From Chrysochromulina tobinii (taxonomy: Eukaryota > Haptophyta > Prymnesiales > Chrysochromulinaceae): a DNA stretch of 13,570 nucleotides. Position numbers and translations under genes: made by a program. Below are positions 7,107 to 13,570 of this stretch, piece by piece (position 1 is the first letter of the stretch; every line of letters begins with the position of its first letter). Location of the stretch: contig JWZX01002553.1 in the NCBI GenBank assembly GCA_001275005.1, positions 1 through 13,570 on the forward strand. Direction: 5' to 3'. Below the pieces are notes generated by a model. That model worked only from the letters and a program-made list of their open reading frames with translations, did not search any database and was not told the origin of the DNA.

Positions 7107-8501
7107 ATGCAAGGAACGCTGTACAGCGCCGCCGCCAAGGCGCACCTGCTCTTCTCGCCCAATGTGGCGCGCCGCACGGTGTTCTGCCTACTCGCCGAGG
7201 GCCTCTTGGTCCTGCTCGTGGCCGTTACGCCCGAACTCCGGCTCTTTGCTGATGATGTGATGGCAGCCGTGGAGCTTCGGCTGCTCCGCGGAGCGCATGC
7301 GATGGCGTGGTGGTCTGTGATCGCCATGCTTTCCTCATCGTGCTGTGCGTTACAGCTCATCCTCTCCGCTGCATCGCTCGGCTGTTCGGGCCTCAATTCG
7401 CTTCTCGGCCCGGTCCGGCCGCCGCTGCTCGCAGCCACTCTACTACTCCAATCTTCGGCATGGTATGTCGTGGTGGCCCGTAAGCCGCAGCAGGCGGCCA
7501 CAGTTGCGATCGGATCGGCGGCGACGCTCGCTCTCACACTCCTGCCCGAGCTGATCCATGTGCTCGAGACACGCCGCCTCCACAAGCGGCAAGCCGAGCC
7601 AGCCAACTCGACGCTGCTCGTTCTGCCACTCCGCCTCGCCAACGTAGGGTGCGCCGCGTGCGAAGCCAAAGTGCGCTCGGTGGCCGAGGCGTGCGAGGGT
7701 GTGGTTCAGTGCGACGTCGACCTGGATCAGGGAACTGCAGCCATCTCCATCGCCGCCGACGTGGAGCCCGTCGCGATGCGTGACCGGCTCGTCGCCGCGC
7801 TCACTGCAGCGGGCTATCCTCCTGCGGCGGCGCCAGCTGCCGAGGCCGAGGCCGACGTGGATGCCTGCTGTGCGCGCCCAGCCGCAGTAGCGACGAAACA
7901 GGCGGGTGCGGCCGAGTCAGCGGCGGCGGGGCAGTTGCCATGGTGCTCGATCGAGCAACTCGGCGCGATCGTCGGAGGGTTGCTTGGCAGCTCCTGCTGT
8001 GCGGTGCAGCTCGGTCTCAACTTGCTCACGTCGCTCGGCGTCAGTCTCTTCGGCGTCGGCTGCGCCGGCTTCAACACATATCTCGGTCCGCTTCGACCAT
8101 ACATGCGCGCGGCGACGGCCACCTTCTTCGCGCTTCGATGGGCCACGTGTCCACCCAACCGCCGCCGGTCTCTGCTGTTGTGGACAGCGCTGGCGGCGGT
8201 GCTCACACTGCTTCCCGAGGTGCTGCTGCACGCGGGCGCCACGGCCATCGCGGCGCCCACGGACGGCGCGAAGCGTGTGTCACTCAGGGTCGACGGCATG
8301 GGGTGCGAGGCATGTCAGGTTGCTGTGACGCACGCCATGCAGTCGTTATCGGGGGTACTAGCCGCCTCAGCCGATTTTCAGGCGGGTACAGCCACGTTGC
8401 TCGTGCATCCCGAGTGGGGCTTCGACATTGGCACGGTGGCCAAGGCGGTGGAAGCGGCAGGCTTCGAGTTGGATGTGTCGACGGCGACCTTCGAGGGCTG
8501 A
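7107..8501 (+). CDS. Tandem MerT-MerP-like membrane protein (two transport units, two HMA domains)
   Basis: A 464-residue protein from ATG 7107. The frame runs upstream to an ATG at 6834, but that part is antisense to UVSSA and has no domain. The chain is two copies of one design. Unit 1: a membrane helix with the vicinal pair C79-C80 (SSSCCALQL), a third Cys C93, LLGPVRP, two more hydrophobic helices, then an HMA domain with GCAAC (C182, C185). Unit 2: GSSCCAVQL (C297-C298), C319, YLGPLRPY, FFALRW, a helix with LTLLPE, then an HMA domain with GMGCEAC (C400, C403). The CC helix followed by a xEPYRP/LGPxRP turn is the layout of bacterial MerT, which carries Hg2+ across the membrane after receiving it from MerP, an HMA protein. 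An extra hydrophobic helix with C27 precedes unit 1, and the linker contains C254-C255. Likely role: uptake or transfer of a thiophilic metal ion (Hg, Cu or similar) across an unknown membrane. No MerA or MerR is nearby. Confidence 0.75.
   Translation: MQGTLYSAAAKAHLLFSPNVARRTVFCLLAEGLLVLLVAVTPELRLFADDVMAAVELRLLRGAHAMAWWSVIAMLSSSCCALQLILSAASLGCSGLNSLLGPVRPPLLAATLLLQSSAWYVVVARKPQQAATVAIGSAATLALTLLPELIHVLETRRLHKRQAEPANSTLLVLPLRLANVGCAACEAKVRSVAEACEGVVQCDVDLDQGTAAISIAADVEPVAMRDRLVAALTAAGYPPAAAPAAEAEADVDACCARPAAVATKQAGAAESAAAGQLPWCSIEQLGAIVGGLLGSSCCAVQLGLNLLTSLGVSLFGVGCAGFNTYLGPLRPYMRAATATFFALRWATCPPNRRRSLLLWTALAAVLTLLPEVLLHAGATAIAAPTDGAKRVSLRVDGMGCEACQVAVTHAMQSLSGVLAASADFQAGTATLLVHPEWGFDIGTVAKAVEAAGFELDVSTATFEG
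7305..8471 (+). repeat. Internal gene duplication: two MerT-MerP units
   Basis: Unit 1 covers about nt 7305-7817 and unit 2 about 7947-8471. Both contain SCCAxQL, a later single Cys, LGPxRP, LTLLPE and an HMA CxxC in the same order. DNA-level identity looks low, so the duplication is old. Confidence 0.7.
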
Positions 8502-8597
8502 TAGTCTGTACGCTTATGCGGTGGCGAGCACGTAAAGCTCTCAGAGCTCTAGTGCTTTCCAAAACCTCGAGAGGAAGGTCGACCAGCGCAGCCGGCA

Positions 8598-8622
8598 GCA
8601 GCCAGTACGTGTAGCTGGCTGC
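8598..8622. other. Inverted repeat (8-bp stem, 9-nt loop) after the MerT/MerP-like gene
   Basis: GCAGCCAG at 8598-8605 pairs perfectly with CTGGCTGC at 8615-8622. It starts 97 bp beyond the stop codon and would lie in the 3' UTR. There is no following T run, so it is not a bacterial-type terminator; its role is unknown. Confidence 0.5.
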
Positions 8623-8880
8623 GGCGGCTTACCGCTTTTGGTGGGACGGGCTCGGTGTGTTCTCTCAAATTTTTTACCTTTTCAAACGAATCTCCGAAGT
8701 CCGATGCTCTCGCAGGTCAGAGAACTTTGTAACTTACCAAGCAGCCTACACATTGGCAGGACCCCCTGAATTGCGGTGGGGGAATTTGAAGGGGATGTCG
8801 GCGTGAGAGTAAGGCGGCATGCGTCATGGAACATGGAACGGCACCTGGTGACACGACGGGACCCGGGCATGGAAACCTGC

Positions 8881-8911
8881 TTGTTCTCCTCGTTGCTTGT
8901 TCTTCCCGTTG
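8881..8911. repeat. Degenerate 16-bp tandem repeat
   Basis: TTGTTCTCCTCGTTG (8881-8895) is followed after one C by TTGTTCTTCCCGTTG (8897-8911), two mismatches in 15 bases. A third weaker unit (TTGTCGTGGGCTCGGTG) may follow. It may belong to the 3' UTR of the retroelement. Confidence 0.5.
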
Positions 8912-9065
8912 CTTGTCGTGGGCTCGGTGCTCGTCGTCAGTCCTTACTGTCGGGGCTTGAACCCCTCCGGTCTCTTGTTGTCTGTTTCATATCGTCGTTC
9001 ACAGTTCTCGCCACGACCTGGAACCATCACTGGCGCTTTTCATGGGCGTGTCGTCCCGCGCACTC

Positions 9066-12000
9066 TCAAGGCGGCCGCCGTGTACACGCTGTTCGTTCTC
9101 TTCTCCGGCCCGTGACGCTCCCCGGGCCTTTGGCGTTGTGCCCCTCTCCTTCCTCCAGCCACCACCATAGCCGGATTCCTTCTTTGACTCCCTCCATCGC
9201 CGTTTGTGCTCTGCCTCGCCTCCTGCCTTCCACCTGTCGTTGCCGCCCTTCCATGTCTGCCGTCGTGTCAATCCCTTCCGCCGTGCCACTCCCTTCCGCC
9301 GTTTCGACTTCTGCCGTCCGCCCTCGTCCTTTCCCTTTGACATACCATATCGTGGTCGTGCCTCTCACCAGTCTCGCCCACGTTGCTAGCGCCCTGATCT
9401 TCTGTCCCAGCCTCGCCCACCACATCTCAGTGCTCATCCTTCTGAGCCGTCGCGTCGCTCCTCGGCCCTCTGTAACAGTCATCATCGCTCTCCTTTTTGT
9501 TCTGGCACTTTCTGCCTTGGCTTGCGCTTCCCCTTCAGCGAGTTTGTCCAGCTGGTACTTTTGGGCTTGCCCTGTTGCAGCGTCCCGCCATGCTCTGATC
9601 ACCAGCTTACTCCATCCCCTATGCTCCTCTCGTTCCCTCTTCCATGTCTCCGCCTTCCGTCCAGTCTCAATTGCTGTGTGTTTCAGGTCAAGCGCCAGGT
9701 GTACGAGCTCCCTTCTGCGCCCGTCTATGTCCTTCTCGAGTTTCGTGGACGCCTCCGGTACGTTCGGCAGCTGCGCTGACATAACCTGTGCATACGCTCG
9801 CCATTCCATGTCCGTGACTCTGTCTCCTTGGACCGCTCTGTTCGATGCCGCCATGGCCCTGGCGCACACCGCTTTCACCTCCTTTGCTCCCTCACCTTTC
9901 AAGTTCTTTACCGCCTTGAAGATTTCCTTCATGCCTGCTGCGACCTCCTTTCTGATGACCACGCTCGTTCCCGCGCACTTCCCCGTCAGCCAGTGGCGCA
10001 TCGTGGCCAAGGGCGCCTCCTCGTCAGGTACCTGTCCGCCACCTGCCGTGATTTCCCGCCTTGCCCTGAGGCACGCCGCGCATCCCCATTCCCCACATCG
10101 CGTCGCCGAGCCTCCCTCCGCTCCCTCTGATCGCTTCCGCCGTTCCCAGGTCTGTTCGTGCGTCACGCCAATCGTGTCCCCGTTCCTGAGGCCCATGATG
10201 ACCCCCACGCACTTGTTGTGTGTTTGCACGTCTTCCCAGGTCGGCTTTGTGATCGTGCTCTTCTCCGACACTTGCGCTTTCGTCATGTGTAGGGCTCGGG
10301 CTCCCAACTCTTTCCAGATGGCCCCTTCTTGCCCCGCTGTGATCCTGCCCTTCTCTACTCCCTTTTCCATGTGCTCCCTTATGTGCTCCGTCGCCCTCTT
10401 TCTCGTTCCACTGTACATGGCGAGGTCTGACATCACCCATCCCTCACTCGTCCACCATTCACAGATCCGCGGTCGCGTTTCATTCCATTTTGCCACTCTG
10501 TTCGTGGCGTCCTCGAGTTCGGCATCCAGGTGTGCTTTCGCGCTCGCGTCCGCGTACTCATTTGGGGAGCATCCGGTGTGCGCGGGTACGTACATGATGA
10601 CCACAATCCCCATGAGCGCCCGGATTCTACAGATGGCCTCGAGCAGCGCCCGGCGGTCTCCTTTGGTCTCGTGCCGCACCTCCCCTTCCCTCCATGCTCT
10701 CTCGATCTCCTTGATGGCGCTCTGGCAGTCGGACAGGATCAGGATCCTTTTCGCACTCACGGCCTCCTCTCCCTCCTCGCTTCGCGTTTCCAGATACACC
10801 CGCAGCAGCGCTCTGAACACCGCGTACATCTCCGCGTCCATGACCTCCCACGTAGCAGGTAGCCGACCCCCTTCCATTCCCCGTCCCGTGGCGCGCTCCT
10901 CCATTCCCGGCTCAGCTTGCAGCATTCTGAGTCCCTCCTGCTCGTGCGCCCCTTGCTCCCGCAGCCGGGCTCCCGACCAGATGCCGAACGCCGTCCTCCC
11001 GTCGCGATGCTTTGAGCCGTCCGTCGCGAACGCGTGCGTGAACCATATCGCCGCGTGCAGGTCCATCGCTGCCCTCATCGCCTCCCCGCTCTCCTTTCTT
11101 GATCGTTCTCCGATGCCTCGCAGTGCCTCTCTCCCCCCCTTGTCGAGTTTCACCCCCCTTCCGCTCATGGTTTGTACCTCCCCACCTCCCTCGAAGCTTT
11201 GGCATCTGCCAAACAGTCGTGCGACCGGGTCCGCTTCTACTTCCCTTTCTGCTATGTATTCGAACCCCGCTCCCGTCCCTGTGCACCCCTCAAACGTGCC
11301 CTCGCCGTCCAGATCCATTGCGTGCAGCGGGAACGTCGCCGGCAGCACCGAGTCGTATTCCCCCCTTTGGTTCCGTCGTGCCTCCTCTCTGCGTTCCTTT
11401 TCGATCTCCACCCTTCGCTTTGCTTCGCCCGGCTGTACCTGCGCTCCCGCTTCCTCGCACTTCAGACCCGCCCCCGCCCCTTCCTTTGTGATCGTTTCGC
11501 CCTGTTCGTTGATTCCCTCTATCTGACGCCGTACTCCGGGGTAGCAGGTGCACTCCTCGTTCACCTCCCACGTGGCTCCTCGCGGCGCTCGGCTCGCTTC
11601 CCCGAGGTTTTCCTCCGTTGATCCCCACTTCATTGCTTCCTCTGCGTATTCCTTGAAGGTCTGCCACACCGCGTCCCATTCTCCCTCACCGTCCCCTTCC
11701 TTGTCCAGGTCACCGAGCTTTCGTTGAGCTTCCAGTGCAGTCCTCCCCTTCCGGGTTCGTCTCGTCCCAGTGCACTCAAGCCACTCTCGGTATGAGGTGT
11801 GCACGAGCTTGCTCCGCCGGGCCTCTTCGAGCATCTCCTTCATCTCCCTCGTGTTCCGCATGTGCGTCGCCTTCTCCCACGTATCCTCATATCCCCCTTC
11901 CCACCTGATTCGATATTCCCATCCTCCAAAGCACGCCGGCGCCTTCCTCGCGGCCAGCACTTCGCTCATCGCCCACGTGCCCTCCCCCCAGTTCTCTGCA

Positions 12001-13570
12001 ACCCCCTCGTTCTCCTCCGGTCTCGTCCCCTGCGCCGGTTGCCTCCCTTCCGCCGTTCTCATCGCCGCGATCACGTCCTGCTGTGCACTCATTTCGCTCA
12101 TCAGGTGCTCGTACTCCAGCTTCGCCTTCTGTGCGCTCGCTTTGAATCCCCACTCCTCCCGAATCTGAGCCCACGTCTTCAGTTCTCGTGTGTGTCCGTC
12201 GATGACGTCCTCCCAGGTCGCTATCCCCGCCGCCGCCAGTCGTCTCGAGTAGGTGCATCCCTTTGTTCCCTCCCACGGCCCACTGATTGTGTCCTCCCAG
12301 AGCAGCGGCCCCGCCTCCTGTCGTTGACGTTCCGTCATGATCCACCGCGCTTCCTCTAGGGGTCCCTGCAGCTTCCTTCCCCCCTGTGTGAGTCTCCCTC
12401 GCATGCCCAACCTCACCCTCGCCTTCAGGTACGCTTCCATGATCACATCCTCTCGGAGCTGATCTGGTCCCTCCATCAGGTGCGTTGGGTGCCATTCGAG
12501 CGGGTTCACATCCCTGCATCCGAGCCGCGCACACGTGTTTGCGAGTTCCGCCTCCACGACCGCTCTCGCTGCCACCCCTTCCCCTCCCTGCAGCGCCCTT
12601 TCCACTTGATCGCAGAGCGCCGCCGCCGCCATCGCGTAGGCGTGCGTGTGCTCTAACCCCGATCCTCGATTCACGTACATGGTTGCCTTTGGCAGACCCG
12701 TTGTAAAGCCCTTTGCCCTGAGCGCCTCCCCTCTGGCGTTTTCTATTTGTACCGCATCTTCCCAGGTGATCACGGTGGACCTCCCGTAGTACCCTATGAT
12801 TCCCGCCAACGCCAGCTCGATTGCCTTGGCGAGCTGTTCCTCGGAGAGCAGCGGGATGCGTGCGATCAGCCCGATTGCCTGTCTGCACTTCGCCACCACC
12901 TTCTTTCTGACCGCAGTCTGTGCCTCCCCTCGATTCCATCCGGTCGTGAGCTCCGTGCCCAGATACTTGTACTTGTCGTCTCCTTCCAGTTGCGGGATCG
13001 TGGATCCATCCGGCATGACCATCTCCCACCCTGTCACGTCCCTCTCAGTGCCGTCGCTCTCCCAGTAGGTTGCCGACCAGGCGGTCTTCTTCTTCCCTTT
13101 TACTTGGAGCCGGAGTCCCGCCACTCTGGCGACGATCCACATCGCCTCGAATGCCCTCCTGAGTGTTTGCACGTCGTCTGCGAGGATGAGCCCGTCATCC
13201 GCAAAGAACAGCATGCTCGCTCTCTTATCTGACCCCGTGATTTTGGCTCCTTCGCACAGTCTACTGACCGTTTTAGCTATGATGGCTATTAAGATCTTGC
13301 TTCGCACTGGCGAGCCGATGTCTCCCTGCCCGAGGCCTTTTGCTATCCGCACCGCCGCCGTCAGTCCGTACGCCGTCTCGTATCTGCCCGTGAGCTCCGG
13401 TACCGCCTTCGCACCCTCACCTCCCTCCATGCCTTCTGCGCCCTCTCGCAGTGCTCTGAGCACCTGGGTCACCTCCACAGGTGTCCCGCTCCAACGCTCG
13501 ACTTCCCACTGCACCTTGTGTACTACGGACATGAAGAAGCACCCGAGGTCGCAGTACCCTCGACAGCTGA
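9066..13570 (-). CDS. Retrotransposon polyprotein: RT, chromodomain-like segment, RNase H, Cys/His motif (5' partial)
   Basis: About 1,500 codons are open from the window edge to TGA at 9066-9068. The ATG at 13530-13532 is internal, because the frame upstream encodes RT motif A (YCDLGCFF, catalytic Asp at 13548-13550). Numbering from that ATG: motif B GLGQGDIGSP (66-75), motif C FADD (110-113), motif D GLRLQVKGKKT (139-149), motif E YKYLGTEL (188-195). A chromodomain-like segment lies at 518-572, RNase H at 828-1000 (D838, E901, D935, H985, D995), and CGEWGCAAC...HWLTGKC at 1146-1186. The last ~300 residues are charged, partly coiled-coil-like and then basic/low complexity. The protein would copy element RNA into DNA at a genomic nick (target-primed reverse transcription) and remove the RNA strand. 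All visible catalytic residues are present and there is no stop or frameshift, so this copy is young or still functional. The protein is rich in Glu, Gly, Arg and Ala. Confidence 0.85.
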   Translation of the reverse strand, partial: SCRGYCDLGCFFMSVVHKVQWEVERWSGTPVEVTQVLRALREGAEGMEGGEGAKAVPELTGRYETAYGLTAAVRIAKGLGQGDIGSPVRSKILIAIIAKTVSRLCEGAKITGSDKRASMLFFADDGLILADDVQTLRRAFEAMWIVARVAGLRLQVKGKKKTAWSATYWESDGTERDVTGWEMVMPDGSTIPQLEGDDKYKYLGTELTTGWNRGEAQTAVRKKVVAKCRQAIGLIARIPLLSEEQLAKAIELALAGIIGYYGRSTVITWEDAVQIENARGEALRAKGFTTGLPKATMYVNRGSGLEHTHAYAMAAAALCDQVERALQGGEGVAARAVVEAELANTCARLGCRDVNPLEWHPTHLMEGPDQLREDVIMEAYLKARVRLGMRGRLTQGGRKLQGPLEEARWIMTERQRQEAGPLLWEDTISGPWEGTKGCTYSRRLAAAGIATWEDVIDGHTRELKTWAQIREEWGFKASAQKAKLEYEHLMSEMSAQQDVIAAMRTAEGRQPAQGTRPEENEGVAENWGEGTWAMSEVLAARKAPACFGGWEYRIRWEGGYEDTWEKATHMRNTREMKEMLEEARRSKLVHTSYREWLECTGTRRTRKGRTALEAQRKLGDLDKEGDGEGEWDAVWQTFKEYAEEAMKWGSTEENLGEASRAPRGATWEVNEECTCYPGVRRQIEGINEQGETITKEGAGAGLKCEEAGAQVQPGEAKRRVEIEKERREEARRNQRGEYDSVLPATFPLHAMDLDGEGTFEGCTGTGAGFEYIAEREVEADPVARLFGRCQSFEGGGEVQTMSGRGVKLDKGGREALRGIGERSRKESGEAMRAAMDLHAAIWFTHAFATDGSKHRDGRTAFGIWSGARLREQGAHEQEGLRMLQAEPGMEERATGRGMEGGRLPATWEVMDAEMYAVFRALLRVYLETRSEEGEEAVSAKRILILSDCQSAIKEIERAWREGEVRHETKGDRRALLEAICRIRALMGIVVIMYVPAHTGCSPNEYADASAKAHLDAELEDATNRVAKWNETRPRICEWWTSEGWVMSDLAMYSGTRKRATEHIREHMEKGVEKGRITAGQEGAIWKELGARALHMTKAQVSEKSTITKPTWEDVQTHNKCVGVIMGLRNGDTIGVTHEQTWERRKRSEGAEGGSATRCGEWGCAACLRARREITAGGGQVPDEEAPLATMRHWLTGKCAGTSVVIRKEVAAGMKEIFKAVKNLKGEGAKEVKAVCARAMAASNRAVQGDRVTDMEWRAYAQVMSAQLPNVPEASTKLEKDIDGRRRELVHLALDLKHTAIETGRKAETWKREREEHRGWSKLVIRAWRDAATGQAQKYQLDKLAEGEAQAKAESARTKRRAMMTVTEGRGATRRLRRMSTEMWWARLGQKIRALATWARLVRGTTTIWYVKGKGRGRTAEVETAEGSGTAEGIDTTADMEGRQRQVEGRRRGRAQTAMEGVKEGIRLWWWLEEGEGHNAKGPGSVTGRRRERTACTRRPP
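9975..10097 (-). other. Cys/His motif after RNase H
   Basis: C1146-x4-C1151-x2-C1154, then H1180-x5-C1186 (HWLTGKC). Post-RNase H CxxC...HxxxxC motifs are usual in LINE proteins and are thought to bind zinc and nucleic acid; the Zn role here is inferred from that. Confidence 0.55.
10533..11051 (-). other. RNase H domain of the retrotransposon
   Basis: ATDGS (D838), DAEMYA (E901), LSDCQSA (D935), VPAHTG (H985) and NEYADASAK (D995) form the complete DEDD plus His set of retroelement RNase H. An unusual Glu/Gly/Arg-rich stretch (about 855-895) separates the first two motifs. Confidence 0.88.
11817..11981 (-). other. Chromodomain-like segment in the retrotransposon polyprotein
   Basis: TWAMSEVLAARK, then WEYRIRW, EGGYEDTWEKATHM and a C-terminal helix REMKEMLEEARR line up with the HP1/chromovirus pattern (EYxVEKIxDxR, EYxxKW, KGYxxxxxTWEP, helix). 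The three methyl-lysine cage positions would be W520, W544 and Y548, all aromatic. There is one extra Gly in the WKGY turn. Confidence 0.65.
12948..13570 (-). other. Reverse transcriptase domain (motifs A-E, fingers missing)
   Basis: Motif A aligns as DLGCFFMSV against the LINE pattern DLxxAFDxV, keeping the catalytic Asp and the Phe; the non-catalytic second Asp is Met. Motif C FADD supplies the other two metal ligands. The N-terminal RT motifs lie outside the window. Confidence 0.85.

Larger units (their letters stand above)
8502..9065. other. Intergenic region: 3' flank of MerT/MerP-like gene and 3' flank of retroelement
   Basis: This 564-bp stretch lies between two converging 3' ends. 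It contains a hairpin at 8598-8622, a TGTAA pentamer at 8728-8732, a T-rich tract at 8671-8682 (an A-rich tract on the retroelement strand, a possible element tail) and a degenerate 16-bp tandem repeat near 8880-8911 (TTGTTCTCCTCGTTGC / TTGTTCTTCCCGTTGC). No gene is seen. The exact end of the retroelement cannot be placed. Confidence 0.5.
9066..13570 (-). mobile_element. Retrotransposon, probably non-LTR (LINE-type), 3' portion
   Basis: The region is one continuous minus-strand retroelement reading frame carrying RT and RNase H. The domain order RT, RNase H, Cys/His motif, without integrase or protease in the visible part, fits a LINE. No LTR is seen at the 3' side, and any ORF1 or endonuclease would lie beyond the window edge. 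The element's 3' boundary is somewhere between 8640 and 9065; a T-rich tract at 8671-8682 is one candidate. The whole stretch is strongly pyrimidine-rich on the plus strand, unlike the host genes to its left. Confidence 0.75.

Noticed and set aside
8945-8975. tRNA-like T-arm on the minus strand (GGGGTTCAAGCCCC)
   Set aside because: No A box, anticodon arm or acceptor stem can be drawn around it; it is only a short imperfect palindrome.
8776-11526. A 916-codon plus-strand open frame opposite the retroelement
   Set aside because: It starts at GTG, is Ser/Pro/Leu-rich without a domain, and lies antisense to a frame with intact RT/RNase H motifs. The purine-rich coding strand produces few stops on its complement.
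11887-13029. A 380-codon minus-strand frame overlapping the RT region in another phase
   Set aside because: It is Gly/Arg/His-rich low complexity and a frame-shifted shadow of the RT/chromodomain frame.

Overview
The window looks like nuclear DNA of a GC-rich unicellular eukaryote, probably a microalga (a haptophyte or similar lineage). The evidence is a UVSSA-family repair gene (a eukaryote-only family), a serine/proline-rich (SPPPP) cell-surface protein of algal type, alanine runs from GCC/GCG triplets, monocistronic spacing with 5' gaps, and a retrotransposon polyprotein. The lineage is inference; no rRNA or organelle marker is present. No intron had to be invoked in any gene.

Layout. 1-743 (+): 3' end of a gene for a proline-rich stalk ending in a fucolectin-type (FTP/F5-8C-like) domain. 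744-1939: convergent intergenic DNA holding several short tandem repeats. 1940-3154 (-): an MGCDIH...FDN family protein, best known from phages and large DNA viruses, of unknown function. 3438-4715 (-): a 2-oxoglutarate/Fe(II) dioxygenase of prolyl-4-hydroxylase type. 4973-6952 (-): UVSSA, the scaffold of transcription-coupled repair. 6953-7106: a short divergent promoter region. 7107-8501 (+): a membrane protein that reads as two consecutive MerT-MerP (mercuric transport) units fused in one chain. 8502-9065: 3' flank. 9066-13570 (-), running off the window: the 3' part of a retrotransposon polyprotein, most likely non-LTR, with reverse transcriptase, a chromodomain-like segment, RNase H and a Cys/His motif, about 1,500 codons without a stop.

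The host genes do not form one pathway. The three minus-strand genes are co-oriented but separated by 257-283 bp, so they are probably individual transcripts. Several minus or plus frames first open with GTG or TTG; for a eukaryote I moved those starts to the first ATG, which shortens UVSSA and the dioxygenase and clears the overlap between UVSSA and the MerT/MerP gene. The strongest candidates for something new are the duplicated MerT-MerP fusion in a eukaryote and the chromodomain placed between RT and RNase H in a retroelement.
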